Below, piece after piece: positions 45,088 to 54,241 of a stretch of 64,000 nucleotides of DNA. The translations under genes were made by a program, and so were the position numbers. How positions within the stretch are numbered: the stretch's first letter is position 1; the number at the start of each line of letters is the position of its first letter. Origin of the DNA: PALSA-278 sp963760285. GTDB lineage: Bacteria; Acidobacteriota; Terriglobia; Acidiferrales; UBA7541. The notes below the pieces were generated by a model, which had not been told where the DNA came from, ran no database searches, and saw nothing but the letters and a program-made list of their open reading frames with translations. The stretch is taken from positions 62,001-126,000 of the forward strand of contig CAVXCI010000001.1 in assembly GCA_963760285.1 (NCBI GenBank), in the 5' to 3' direction.

Positions 45088-46080
45088 TCAGTGGCCGTTG
45101 TGCCAGGTTTCTTCGAGCGCGCGGCGCGTGAAAAGATGAACCATGTCGCGGCGATAAACGGGCGTGGAACCGGAAGTGGTTAGCGGTTTTCCGGTGCGGA
45201 TGGCGTTGTGAGCCACTTCTGCGGCCAGTTCAGGAGAAAACTTTTTGCCGACCAGTGTATGGGCGGCCTCGTCCACCAGGCGCGGCGCGGGATTCACGGC
45301 GCAGAGAGCCACGCGCGCATCGCGGCAGACGCCGGCGGAGTCCACATCCATGGTGACAGCCACTCCGGCGAGAGGGTAGTCAATGGAATTGCGGATGCGG
45401 AGTTTGTGGTAAACGCCGCGGCACCCGGCAAATCGCGCGGGAACATGAACCGCGGCCAGCAATTCACCGGGCGCGAGGGCGATGCGATCCATGCCGTCGT
45501 TCGTGTAGAAATCACGCAGAGGCAAGCGGCGATGGCCGTGCATACCGGCGATTTCAATTACAGCATCCAGCGTGAGAAATGCGGGCGCGGAATCGCCGGA
45601 CCAGGCAGCCCAGCAAAAATCGCCGCCGGGCGCAACGTGGCAGACGTCGCCGTCTTTCTTCAGGCAGCCGCCCAGCGACGTGCGCCAGAAATAGGACTGG
45701 TTGTACCAGCGGCAGCGGGTTTCCAGGCAGAGATTTCCGCCGATGGTGCCCATGTTGCGCTGCAAGGGGCCGGCAATGGTGGAAACGGCGCTGTGCAGCG
45801 CGGGAAAGGAATCGCGAATCAGCGCGGACTGCAGAACTTCCACCAGCGTGGTCATGGCGCCGATGCGCAGGCCGGTCTGCGGCGAAAACGTGATGCCGCG
45901 CAGTTCCGCGACGGATTTCAAGTCCACCAGCGCGCGCGGCTCGAAGAGTTTCATTTGGAGGTTGGGGATTACATCCGTGCCGCCGGCGATGAGCATGGCG
46001 TCGGGCCCGTGGGAGGCCAACATGCGCACCGCTTCGTCCGTGGAGCGCGGGCGCAGGAGCTGGAAATTGTTGAGGCTCAT
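45088..46080 (-). CDS. hcrB: 4-hydroxybenzoyl-CoA reductase-like FAD/[4Fe-4S] subunit
   Basis: 330 residues of the CoxM/FAD-binding family, with FAD-binding LIAGGTDVIPNLQ and MGTIGGNLC. The sequence carries the cysteine-rich insertion characteristic of HcrB: C123, C139, C147 and C156, spacings 16-8-9, exactly as recalled for the [4Fe-4S] ligands of the Thauera HcrB. Ordinary xanthine dehydrogenases lack it. The extra cluster lets low-potential electrons reach the Mo site for reductive dehydroxylation. The start overlaps the hcrA stop (ATGA). Confidence 0.82.
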   Translation of the reverse strand: MSLNNFQLLRPRSTDEAVRMLASHGPDAMLIAGGTDVIPNLQMKLFEPRALVDLKSVAELRGITFSPQTGLRIGAMTTLVEVLQSALIRDSFPALHSAVSTIAGPLQRNMGTIGGNLCLETRCRWYNQSYFWRTSLGGCLKKDGDVCHVAPGGDFCWAAWSGDSAPAFLTLDAVIEIAGMHGHRRLPLRDFYTNDGMDRIALAPGELLAAVHVPARFAGCRGVYHKLRIRNSIDYPLAGVAVTMDVDSAGVCRDARVALCAVNPAPRLVDEAAHTLVGKKFSPELAAEVAHNAIRTGKPLTTSGSTPVYRRDMVHLFTRRALEETWHNGH

Positions 46081-48434
46081 CGCGCGCTTCCGTTGTTCCC
46101 GTTGCCAGAAGAGCCGCTTGCGGCTTTCTGCTTTTTCTTCAGGGCGTCGAGCAGGCCTTCCGGGGTGACGGGCGTCTGCAAGAGGCGAACGCCGACGGCG
46201 TCGTAAATGGCGCTGGTAATGGCGGGAATGGTGGCCGCCAGAGAGCCTTCCCCCGCCTCCTTGGCGCCGAACGGGCCTTCGGGATCAATGGACTCCACGA
46301 TGATGGAATCTATTTCAGGGCTCTCCAGCGTGGTGGGAATGCGATACTCCAGCAGCGAAGGATTCATCAGGCGGCCTTCGTGCCAGATCATTTCCTCCTG
46401 CATCACCTGTCCGAAACCCATGTAAACGGAGCCTTCGATCTGGCCTTCCACGGTGAGCGGATTGAGCGCGCGGCCGCAATCGTGCGCGGCGACAATGTGG
46501 TCCACGCGGACGCGGCCGGTTTCCGGGTCAACGGTGACTTCGGCAACCTGCGCGCTGTAGCTATAGGACGGCGAAGGTCCCACGCCCGCGCCCTTGAACT
46601 TTCCGCCGCGCGCTTCCTCCGGCGGAGCGTAGGAACCCTGCGAAACCAGCCCACCGTGAAAATCAATGGCCATGACCACGGCTTCGTCGAACCCCACCTT
46701 CTTGCGCGGAGCATTTTCTTCGCTTTGATCGCCGGCGGGGCGCTGGCAGATGACATCGTTTTCCGTGACGAGATCATCCGGCTTGCAACCAAATCGTTCG
46801 GCCACGGCGGCAAGGATTTGGTCGCGCATATTGCGCGCGGCCGCCAGGCAGGCATTACCGGCCATAAAAGTGACGCGGCTGGAGTAGCTGCCGAGATCAA
46901 TGGGTGTCAGTTCCGTGTCGGCGGCGATAAGGCTGATGCGCGCGGGGTTCACGCCCAGCACTTCGGCGGCGATTTGCACCTGCATGGTGTCCGAGCCCTG
47001 TCCGATTTCCGACGCGCCGCTGTATATGGTGACGCGGCCGTCGCGGTCAATCTTCATGTTGACCGTGGTGTGCGGCATGTTGGAGCGAATGATGGGATTG
47101 GCCGCGCCGCTGACGTAATGACTGCAGGCGATTCCGATTCCCTTCCCGTATGGCAGCTTGCCCTTCTTATCTTTCCAGCCTGATTGCTCCACCACTTTCT
47201 CGATGCATTCCGGGAGGCCATAGCTGGTGACGCGCAGTCCGTTGACGGTGATGCACGGAGCTTTCAGAAGATTGCGGCGGCGCACTTCCGCGGGGTCAAT
47301 GCCGGCTTTTTCGGCGAGTTCATCGAGCGCGGCTTCAAATGCAAAACGCACGTTCACGGTGCCGTGGCCGCGCATGGCGCCGCAGGCCGGCTTGTTGGTG
47401 AGCACGCGGAATCCATCGAAGCGAATGGCGGGAATATCGTAAATGGCGCCGAGGAGCGCTCCGGAATAGAGCACGGTGACCGGACCGAAGCCGCAGTAAG
47501 CGCCGCCATCCTGCACCACGCGGGCCTGTACGGCCATGATTTTGCCTTCCCGCGACATGCCGATTTTCAACTCCACGATGGTGATGGGGCGTCCGCGATG
47601 GGCCAGGAAAACCTCCTCGCGGGTGTAGGTGATTTTCACCGGGCGGTGGGACTTCGCGGCCAGAACGCTGGCGGCCACTTCCAGCGGAATCACTTCGCTC
47701 TTGCCGCCGAAGCCGCCGCCCACCAGCGGCTTGATGACGCGGATGCGGTTCATGGGTATGTCGCACACTTCGGAAAGAATGCGATGCAGGTAGTAAGGAA
47801 CCTGGGTGGAGGAATGCACCGTCAAGCGGCCCTCCGGCTCCCAGATGGCCAGAGTGGAATGCGGCTCCATGGCGGCGTGATTTATTTCGCCGGCGTAGTA
47901 GCGGCGGTCCACCACAAACGCGGCATTCTCCAGCCCGGCGTCCACTTCGCCAAATTCATACTGATAATGCTTTTCAATATTGTTGGCGCGGCTCTCGTGA
48001 ATCCAACCGCTCCCGGCTTTCATGGATTTCTCGGGGTCGAACCAGGCGGGCAATGGTTCGTATTCCACGCGAATCAGGCGCAGCGCTTCTTCCGCGATTG
48101 CCGGGGTGATGGCGGCGACGGCGGCAATGTTGTCGCCGATATAGCGCGCCTTGTCCACGGCGAAGACGCATTCATCGTGGCCAATGGGCAAGATGCCATA
48201 AGGACGCGGCGCGTCCTTGCCGGTGGCGACAACCTTTACGCCCGGCAAAGCTTCGGCTTCCGATGTATCAATGGAAACGATGCGCGCATGGGCGTGCGGC
48301 GAATGCAACATGCGTCCATACAACATGGCGGGGACGGCCAGATCGTCGGAATAGCGGCCGGAGCCGGTGACCTTCTGATAGGCATCGGTCATGGGCATGC
48401 GCTTGCCGATGATGGAATTCGGAGGGGCGCTCAT
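46077..48434 (-). CDS. hcrA: 4-hydroxybenzoyl-CoA reductase-like molybdenum subunit
   Basis: 785 residues of the xanthine dehydrogenase family. Segments shared in my recollection with HcrA include KPACGAMRGHGTVNVRFAF, GKGIGIACSHYVSG and GSYSSRVTFMAGN. The active-site glutamate region is GPFGAKEAGEGSL. HcrA binds Mo-pterin cytosine dinucleotide and removes the 4-hydroxyl of 4-hydroxybenzoyl-CoA to yield benzoyl-CoA. ATG at 48434 overlaps hcrC by 4 bp. A related hydroxylase with another aromatic-CoA substrate remains possible. Confidence 0.82.
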   Translation of the reverse strand: MSAPPNSIIGKRMPMTDAYQKVTGSGRYSDDLAVPAMLYGRMLHSPHAHARIVSIDTSEAEALPGVKVVATGKDAPRPYGILPIGHDECVFAVDKARYIGDNIAAVAAITPAIAEEALRLIRVEYEPLPAWFDPEKSMKAGSGWIHESRANNIEKHYQYEFGEVDAGLENAAFVVDRRYYAGEINHAAMEPHSTLAIWEPEGRLTVHSSTQVPYYLHRILSEVCDIPMNRIRVIKPLVGGGFGGKSEVIPLEVAASVLAAKSHRPVKITYTREEVFLAHRGRPITIVELKIGMSREGKIMAVQARVVQDGGAYCGFGPVTVLYSGALLGAIYDIPAIRFDGFRVLTNKPACGAMRGHGTVNVRFAFEAALDELAEKAGIDPAEVRRRNLLKAPCITVNGLRVTSYGLPECIEKVVEQSGWKDKKGKLPYGKGIGIACSHYVSGAANPIIRSNMPHTTVNMKIDRDGRVTIYSGASEIGQGSDTMQVQIAAEVLGVNPARISLIAADTELTPIDLGSYSSRVTFMAGNACLAAARNMRDQILAAVAERFGCKPDDLVTENDVICQRPAGDQSEENAPRKKVGFDEAVVMAIDFHGGLVSQGSYAPPEEARGGKFKGAGVGPSPSYSYSAQVAEVTVDPETGRVRVDHIVAAHDCGRALNPLTVEGQIEGSVYMGFGQVMQEEMIWHEGRLMNPSLLEYRIPTTLESPEIDSIIVESIDPEGPFGAKEAGEGSLAATIPAITSAIYDAVGVRLLQTPVTPEGLLDALKKKQKAASGSSGNGNNGSAR

Positions 48435-48931
48435 GCGCGACTCCCGGTGGCTTCGGCGCGCGTGCGCGTCTGCTCGATGGCGAATTTTACGGATTCGTAG
48501 ATTTGCATATACCCGGTGCAACGGCACAGGTTGCTGGAAAGCGCCTCGCGAATTTCGTCGGGTGAAGGATTGGGATTGCGGTCCAGCAATGCCTTGGTGG
48601 AAATCAGAAATCCCGGCGAACAGAAACCGCACTGCGACCCGCCGGAGTTGGCCCATCCTTCCTGCACGGGATTCAAATCGCCGGGAATGCCCAGTCCTTC
48701 GACGGTGGTGATGGCGCGGTCTTCATAACTGGCGGCCAGAGCCACGCAACTCAGCATGGGCACGCCATCCACGAGGACGGAACAGGAGCCGCAGCTGGAA
48801 TCATCGCAGGCGCGCTTGGTGCCGGTGAGTCCCAGGTCCTCGCGCAGAGCCTCGATGAGCAGGCGATTGGGAGTCGTGGCGATTTCCCGCTCTTCCCCGT
48901 TCACCATCAACCGGATGATTTCCTTATGCAA
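48431..48931 (-). CDS. hcrC: 4-hydroxybenzoyl-CoA reductase-like [2Fe-2S] subunit
   Basis: 166 residues. The N-terminal plant-type [2Fe-2S] cluster uses C42, C47, C50 and C62. The second, helical-domain cluster uses C101, C104, C136 and C138 (QCGFCSPGF and LCRCTGY). It passes electrons between FAD and Mo. A 4-bp ATGA overlap links it to hcrA, so C-A-B is one translation-coupled operon. Confidence 0.85.
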   Translation of the reverse strand: MHKEIIRLMVNGEEREIATTPNRLLIEALREDLGLTGTKRACDDSSCGSCSVLVDGVPMLSCVALAASYEDRAITTVEGLGIPGDLNPVQEGWANSGGSQCGFCSPGFLISTKALLDRNPNPSPDEIREALSSNLCRCTGYMQIYESVKFAIEQTRTRAEATGSRA

Positions 48932-48974
48932 TGTTCAACCCCTCAGAAATCAGTTGCCGCTCGGGCGCGGCGAT

Positions 48975-49313
48975 TCAATAGCGCGGCACGGCGAAATCAA
49001 TTTCCACTGCCCAGCGGTCAATTCCTCCGGACATGGAAACCGCTCCCGCGGCGCCCTGCGACCGCAGCCACGCGGCGGCGTCCAGACTGCGCATTCCATG
49101 ATGGCAGAAGAGCACCACTTCGCTGGCATCCTGGAATTCGTCCAGGTGCGCGGGAATTTCGCGCAGCGGAATCAGCCGCGCGCCCTCAATGTGCGCGGTC
49201 TGATGCTCCCATGGCTCGCGGACGTCCACCAACAGCAACGTTTCGCCGCCGGCCAGACGCCGCTTTACATCCTGCGGAGCAATTTCCAGATTTTCCATCC
49301 AGTTATCCGCCAT
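48975..49313 (-). CDS. Rhodanese-domain sulfurtransferase
   Basis: 112 residues, single-domain. The active Cys lies in LFCHHGMRS, the CxxGxR loop. DVREPWEH marks the N-terminal half and SMSGGIDRW the end. It carries a persulfide. It starts 22 bp after the BoxB-like gene and ends 43 bp before hcrC. Sulfur delivery for the Mo cofactor or Fe-S clusters of the neighbouring enzyme is an attractive inference. Confidence 0.85.
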   Translation of the reverse strand: MADNWMENLEIAPQDVKRRLAGGETLLLVDVREPWEHQTAHIEGARLIPLREIPAHLDEFQDASEVVLFCHHGMRSLDAAAWLRSQGAAGAVSMSGGIDRWAVEIDFAVPRY

Positions 49314-49335
49314 GGCTATTTCGCCGGAGCGCGAA

Positions 49336-50457
49336 CTACGAATCCATCGCGCCCTTGGCCGCCACCCACTTGGGCTCGTTCTCCTGAATAGATATGACCA
49401 TCTGCACATCCGCCTCACCGGGGAGCATTTCGAGCGCGTGCTCTTCGTATGCCCGCGGCGAAAGCAGCTCGCCAGTCACGCTGTAAGGCTGATCGGCAAA
49501 TTCGCCGATATGGCGGTTAAATTTCATGTCCGGCACATAAAGTTTGGCCTTGTCCGCCGGAACGTATTTATTGATCTGCTCGATGAGCTTCAGGCATTCC
49601 TGATAGTAAAGATTACGGTTGTGTTCGTTCATTTGCCCCAGATCCACTTCCTTTTGCGTCTGGGCTTCATCGTAGCGGCCTTTCAATCCCCAAACGTAGA
49701 ACCAGTGCGCGGAGCTGGAATGGTCCACGCCGAAAAGGTCGTAGCTGACGGGAATCCACTTATTGATGTATTTCTGCACCAGGTTGAGTGGAACAACACC
49801 GGCGCGGACAATGCGCTTCAATCCGTCGTGACCAGTGCCCAAATGGAAGGACTCCTCCTTCAGCATGGGAATCATGGACTGCGCCAGGGGAGCAAAGCCG
49901 GAATAGCTGAGCATGGTGAGCTGGAATTTCCCGTCGCGATCCACGAAATCCGTGTAGGTGAAGAAATCGAGCCAGTTGCGCACCTCCTGGTTGAAGGCGC
50001 CCAAAAGGCGCTTCTGATCGAAAGCCCGGCGCTCCAGCATTTTTTGCGCTTCCACGCGGCCGCCATAACCGAAATGGGAGACCAGAAGAGAGCACATCTG
50101 CCAGCCGTGGCGCATTTCCTCGGTAACCACGCGGCAAAGCGAAGCGCGGTCGTGTTCGCTGGGCGAAGTCTGGAAGAGGCGGCGCTGCTGCTCCACGGAA
50201 GCAAATTCCGTGTCGCCCTGGTAGATGATCAGGTTCATTAACGCGTCGCGCATGCGCTGGTCGGGGATTTGCATTACCTTTTGCCATTTGGGACGGCCCC
50301 GGTAGGCGCCAAATTCAATTTCTTCCGAGCGTGTGGGCCCAAACTTGGCTTCGAATTTGTAGTTGTCGATTTCCGCATAATTGACGCCGATATCCTTGCG
50401 CCATTCTCGGAACAGGTCTATCCAATCGTCAAACGTTGAAATTCTCGTTGCGGGCAT
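49336..50457 (-). CDS. BoxB-family di-iron oxygenase (benzoyl-CoA epoxidase-like)
   Basis: 373 residues. The most telling segment is IIYQGDTEFASVEQQRRL (77-94), recalling the BoxB VTQGDTEPASVEQQR block; TDFVDRDGKFQL follows around 169-180. Di-iron ligands are visible as E84, E114-xx-H117, D175 and E202-xx-H205. BoxB epoxidises benzoyl-CoA at the 2,3 position using O2 and electrons from BoxA. This protein is about 100 residues shorter than classical BoxB. No BoxA reductase or BoxC dihydrolase lies in the window, so substrate and electron donor are open. Confidence 0.82.
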   Translation of the reverse strand: MPATRISTFDDWIDLFREWRKDIGVNYAEIDNYKFEAKFGPTRSEEIEFGAYRGRPKWQKVMQIPDQRMRDALMNLIIYQGDTEFASVEQQRRLFQTSPSEHDRASLCRVVTEEMRHGWQMCSLLVSHFGYGGRVEAQKMLERRAFDQKRLLGAFNQEVRNWLDFFTYTDFVDRDGKFQLTMLSYSGFAPLAQSMIPMLKEESFHLGTGHDGLKRIVRAGVVPLNLVQKYINKWIPVSYDLFGVDHSSSAHWFYVWGLKGRYDEAQTQKEVDLGQMNEHNRNLYYQECLKLIEQINKYVPADKAKLYVPDMKFNRHIGEFADQPYSVTGELLSPRAYEEHALEMLPGEADVQMVISIQENEPKWVAAKGAMDS

Positions 50458-50521
50458 GGTGTGCTCTCCTTATCGCAATTCGTTTACGTCACCGCCATTG
50501 CATCGCGCGCGGGCCAGCCAT

Positions 50522-51343
50522 TCAGCGGCCAAGAAAGCTGGGCTTGCGCTTGGCGAAAAAAGCCTCAAACCCCTCTCCAGCATCCTGGGATAGAAAACAT
50601 TCCACCTGAAAGCGGTTTTCCTCGTCCAGAACGCGTTCCAATTCACTTAGATGCCGTCCGCGCAGGGCCTGTTTGACGTTGCGCACCGGCAGAGGCGGAG
50701 CCGCCGCCAGGCGCCCGGCCAACCGGCGCGTTTCTTCCTCAAAATCTGCGGCGGGGACCACATGGCTGACGATACCGATTTTTTCGGCCTGCGAGGCGCT
50801 GATTATCTCGCCGGTGAAAAAGAGTTCCGCGGCGCGGGCTTCGCCCACCAGCCGGGGAAGGTAATACGTGCCGCCAAAATCGGGGTAGAGGCCAATGTTG
50901 GCGAAGGATTCCGCGAACACGGCCTGATCAGAGGCAATGCGCACATCGCAGGCCAGCGACAGGTTCATCCCCCCCCCAGCCGCCGCGCCATTCACGGCGG
51001 CGATAACCGGCTTGGGCATGGCGGCGATGGTGAGAACGATTTGGCGTCCGGCGGCGAGCAGTTCCTTCAATTCATGGGGGGCGTTGCGGTCGCGCGCGCC
51101 GCGCAGCGCCGTCAAATCTCCTCCGGCGCAGAAGGCGCGGCCGGCCCCGGTCAGAACCACGGCGCGAACAGAGTGGTCCGCCGCAGCGCGCTGTAAAGCG
51201 GCCGCCAAAGCCAGCCCCAGCGGAACATTCAGCGCATTCAGCCGGTCAGGCCGGTTCATGCGCAGCGTCAATACGCTTCCGGAAGACTCCTCCAGAACGA
51301 GGGGTTGCGCGGAAGCGTTATGTGCTGCTTCGGCCATGGGCAT
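50522..51343 (-). CDS. Enoyl-CoA hydratase/isomerase (PaaG-like)
   Basis: 273 residues of the crotonase fold. Oxyanion-hole segments are AFCAGGDL and NGAAAGGGMNLSLACD. The segment ESFANIGLYPDFGGTYYLPRL resembles PaaG, which isomerises epoxide-CoA to oxepin-CoA, with Asp rather than Glu at the second catalytic position. With a BoxB relative next to it, ring-epoxide handling is plausible. 64 bp upstream of the oxygenase gene. Confidence 0.83.
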   Translation of the reverse strand: MPMAEAAHNASAQPLVLEESSGSVLTLRMNRPDRLNALNVPLGLALAAALQRAAADHSVRAVVLTGAGRAFCAGGDLTALRGARDRNAPHELKELLAAGRQIVLTIAAMPKPVIAAVNGAAAGGGMNLSLACDVRIASDQAVFAESFANIGLYPDFGGTYYLPRLVGEARAAELFFTGEIISASQAEKIGIVSHVVPAADFEEETRRLAGRLAAAPPLPVRNVKQALRGRHLSELERVLDEENRFQVECFLSQDAGEGFEAFFAKRKPSFLGR

Positions 51344-51344
51344 T

Positions 51345-51857
51345 TCAACCCGCCATATTCTCCATCAACTCGGCGAGCTGGCGAAAATAGCGGCTCTTCA
51401 CGCCGTGATCCGTGGTGCCATTGCGCCCGCTGGTGGAAGGCAGCACGAAAACCTGCGCGCCATAAAGCTCACTATCCTGCAAACCCAGGCGGCAGGGGCG
51501 GCCCGCGAATTTCTCAAACGTCGTCTTGCCATTGAAAGCCACAATTTTCGGGCGAAGCTCTTCCAGTTTCTGCGCCAGCAGGACGCGGCCTTCCGCGAAT
51601 TCGTGGCGGGCGATGTCCTCGATGCCGCGCGACGGGCGCTTCACCAAATCCGTGAGGCCAATGCCAAATTCGATGATGCGGCGGTCGTCTTCGCAGGCCA
51701 GCGGTTCGGGAATAATGCCGCATTCATAGAGCAGCGGCCAGAACTGGTTGCCGCGGCCGGCGTAATAATGTCCCACGCGCGCGGAGCGCTCGCCGGGATT
51801 GAATCCCACCAGCACCAGCTTCATTCCCTTCCTCAAATAATCAGGCAGCGTGCGCAA
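51345..51857 (-). CDS. mug: Mug/TDG-family mismatch DNA glycosylase
   Basis: 170 residues of the uracil-DNA glycosylase superfamily. The active-site motif is LVGFNPGERSARVGHYYAGR and the second motif is LPSTSGRN; both are typical of Mug. It removes uracil or thymine opposite guanine. It lies one base after the preceding crotonase start in a tight array, so it is probably cotranscribed with catabolic genes. The reason is not obvious. Confidence 0.88.
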   Translation of the reverse strand: MRTLPDYLRKGMKLVLVGFNPGERSARVGHYYAGRGNQFWPLLYECGIIPEPLACEDDRRIIEFGIGLTDLVKRPSRGIEDIARHEFAEGRVLLAQKLEELRPKIVAFNGKTTFEKFAGRPCRLGLQDSELYGAQVFVLPSTSGRNGTTDHGVKSRYFRQLAELMENMAG

Positions 51858-51879
51858 GAATTGTCGTCCCTTCTTCGAA

Positions 51880-53346
51880 TCAATCCTTCAGATTCACCCA
51901 GACGCTCTTCACCTGGGTGTAGTACTCCAGAGCATGCATGCTCAATTCGCGTCCGTAGCCGCTCTGCTTGTAACCTCCAAATGCCGCGGCGGGATCGTAG
52001 TTGTTGTAGGTGTTAATCCACACCGTTCCGGCTTTCAATCGTCCGGCCACGCGATGCGCTTTGCCCACGTCGCGCGTCCAAACGCCCGAGGCCAGCCCAT
52101 AACCCGTGTCGTTCGCCTGGCGGATGGCATCTTCCGCGTCGTCGAAAGTGATTACCGCCAGAACGGGTCCAAAAATTTCCTCGCGGGCGATGGTCATGTC
52201 ATTTTTCACGCCATCAAAAACGGTAGGCTGGACGAAGCAGCCCTTGCCGTTGCCAACCTGCACTTTCTCCCCACCGGCCACCAGCGCGGCGCCTTCCGCC
52301 TTGCCCTTTTCGATGTAACCCAGCACGGTGTTCATCTGCTGTTCGCTCACCAGCGCGCCGAAGCGTGTTTTGGGATCGAGCGGATCGCCGGGCTGCATTT
52401 TTTTCGCGCGGTCCGTGAGTTTCTGCATGAATTCGTCGTGAATCTTCTTCTCCACAAAAAGGCGGGAGCCGGCGGCGCAGACTTCGCCTTTGCCATAGAA
52501 AATCCCCATGGTGGCGCCACGAACGGCCTGCTCCAAATCAGCGTCGGCAAAAACAATGTTGGGTGACTTGCCGCCCAGTTCCAGAGTGACGTGCTTCAGT
52601 GTGTCCGCGGAACTGCGCATCACTTCCTGGCCGGTGGCTGTGCCGCCGGTGAAGGCAATCTTGTCAACGCCCGGGTGGCGGACCAGCGCCTTGCCGGCGC
52701 GGGGCCCGGTGAGCACGTTCAGAACGCCGTCGGGCACTCCCGCTTCCTGCGCAATCTCCGCGAAGCGCAGAGCGGAGAGCGAAGTCCAGGACGCGGGCTT
52801 CACGATGACGGTGTTGCCTGCGGCCAGCGCAGGTGCAATTTTCCAGGACGCCAGCAACAAGGGAAAATTCCAGGGAACGATGGCGGCGACCACGCCCAGC
52901 GGCTCGCGCAGCGTGTAATGAAGGAACGGTCCCTTCACCGGGACGGTTTCTCCGTGAATTTTTGTGGCCCACCCGGCGAAGTAGCGCAGAACCTCGGCGA
53001 TCATGGGCATGTCCACGTACCGCGATTCGAAGAGGGGTTTGCCGTTGTCCAGTGTTTCCAGAGTGCCCAGGTCTTCGTTGTATTTATCAACGAGGTCGCC
53101 CAGCTTCCAGAGAATTCTGCCGCGGTCGGACGCGCTCATCTCCGCCCACGGACCGGATTCAAACGAACGGCGGGCGGCGCCAACAGCGGCGTCCACGTCG
53201 GCATCGCCAGCATCGGCCAGCTGCGTGAGCACCTCGCCAGTGGCGGGATTCACGGTGGCAAACTTCCGTCCGTCGGACGAATCCACCCACTTCCCGTCAA
53301 TGAAGAGCTGTCCCGGCTTTATTTGAATCTGCGTGGCGCTGGCCAT
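51880..53346 (-). CDS. Aldehyde dehydrogenase (NAD(P)-dependent)
   Basis: 488 residues. The conserved AFTGGTATG loop binds NAD. The catalytic general base is E256 (LELGGK) and the nucleophile is C290 (GEVCAAGSR). Betaine aldehyde/PutA-like family. In a box-type pathway an aldehyde dehydrogenase (BoxD) oxidises 3,4-dehydroadipyl-CoA semialdehyde; this gene could do that, but the sequence fits many aldehydes. Confidence 0.9.
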   Translation of the reverse strand: MASATQIQIKPGQLFIDGKWVDSSDGRKFATVNPATGEVLTQLADAGDADVDAAVGAARRSFESGPWAEMSASDRGRILWKLGDLVDKYNEDLGTLETLDNGKPLFESRYVDMPMIAEVLRYFAGWATKIHGETVPVKGPFLHYTLREPLGVVAAIVPWNFPLLLASWKIAPALAAGNTVIVKPASWTSLSALRFAEIAQEAGVPDGVLNVLTGPRAGKALVRHPGVDKIAFTGGTATGQEVMRSSADTLKHVTLELGGKSPNIVFADADLEQAVRGATMGIFYGKGEVCAAGSRLFVEKKIHDEFMQKLTDRAKKMQPGDPLDPKTRFGALVSEQQMNTVLGYIEKGKAEGAALVAGGEKVQVGNGKGCFVQPTVFDGVKNDMTIAREEIFGPVLAVITFDDAEDAIRQANDTGYGLASGVWTRDVGKAHRVAGRLKAGTVWINTYNNYDPAAAFGGYKQSGYGRELSMHALEYYTQVKSVWVNLKD

Positions 53347-53385
53347 CGCCTTCCCTCCCCAAAAACTCGGCGTATTATCTGCTGG

Positions 53386-54195
53386 TTAGCGGCCCTTAAA
53401 TTCGGGCTGCCGTTTGGTTACGTAGGCGTTCAACCCTTCCTTGGCGTCGTCGCTGGTGAAAAGGAGTTGTTGCAATTCACGCTCCAGGCCCAGCGCCTCG
53501 CCGAAGGGAATTTCCGAGCCGGTGACCACGGCGCGCTTGATGCGGCCCACCGCGCGGGAAGCCTTGTTGGGAGGACAGAATTGCCGCGCATAGGCGAACA
53601 CTTCATCCCAATAGTTTTCCCGTTCGTAGATGTACTGAATCAGGCCGATTTCCAGCGCTTCCTCGAAGCTGAAGGTGCGGCCGGTGACCATCAATTCCAA
53701 AGAACGCGAACGGCCGACGGCGCGCGAAAGACGCTGCGTCCCGCCGGTGCCGGGCAACACGCCGAGGTTCACTTCGGGCAAACCGATCTTTCCGCCTTCC
53801 TTGCGCGCGATGCGGATGTCGCAGGCCAGCGCGATTTCCAGGCCGCCGCCCACAGTGTGGCCGTTGAGCGCCGCGATCACCAGCTTGGGCGTCTGCTCCA
53901 GGCGCGAGAGTGTTTCGTTGGCGTGGAGACAGAAATAGTATTTGAACTGCGGGTCCACCTTGGTGAGCATGGGGATGCTGGCGCCCGCGGAGAAAAACTT
54001 TTCGCCCGCGCCGCGCAGAACGATGACATGAACAGTTTCATCCATGCGGGCGCGCAAAATGGCCGTGTCCAATTGCTGCATCATTTCGTAGGTATAGGTA
54101 TTCGCAGGGGGATCATCCATGGTGAGGATGGCCAAGCCGTCCTTCGTTTCGTATTGGACCAGGGTCTTGTTTTCCACTGCTGTTGTCGTTGCCAT
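53386..54195 (-). CDS. Enoyl-CoA hydratase
   Basis: 269 residues. Both catalytic glutamates appear to be present: GGGLEIALACD and LPEVNLGVLPGTGGTQRL. This favours true hydratase activity over the neighbouring PaaG-like isomerase. It hydrates enoyl-CoA to 3-hydroxyacyl-CoA, feeding the 3-hydroxyacyl-CoA dehydrogenase at the other end of the cluster. 46 bp after the TetR gene. Confidence 0.88.
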   Translation of the reverse strand: MATTTAVENKTLVQYETKDGLAILTMDDPPANTYTYEMMQQLDTAILRARMDETVHVIVLRGAGEKFFSAGASIPMLTKVDPQFKYYFCLHANETLSRLEQTPKLVIAALNGHTVGGGLEIALACDIRIARKEGGKIGLPEVNLGVLPGTGGTQRLSRAVGRSRSLELMVTGRTFSFEEALEIGLIQYIYERENYWDEVFAYARQFCPPNKASRAVGRIKRAVVTGSEIPFGEALGLERELQQLLFTSDDAKEGLNAYVTKRQPEFKGR

Positions 54196-54241
54196 TCTTG
54201 TTCCTCCGTCGAATTTGTCGCTTCGTTCTTCCTAAATCGAA

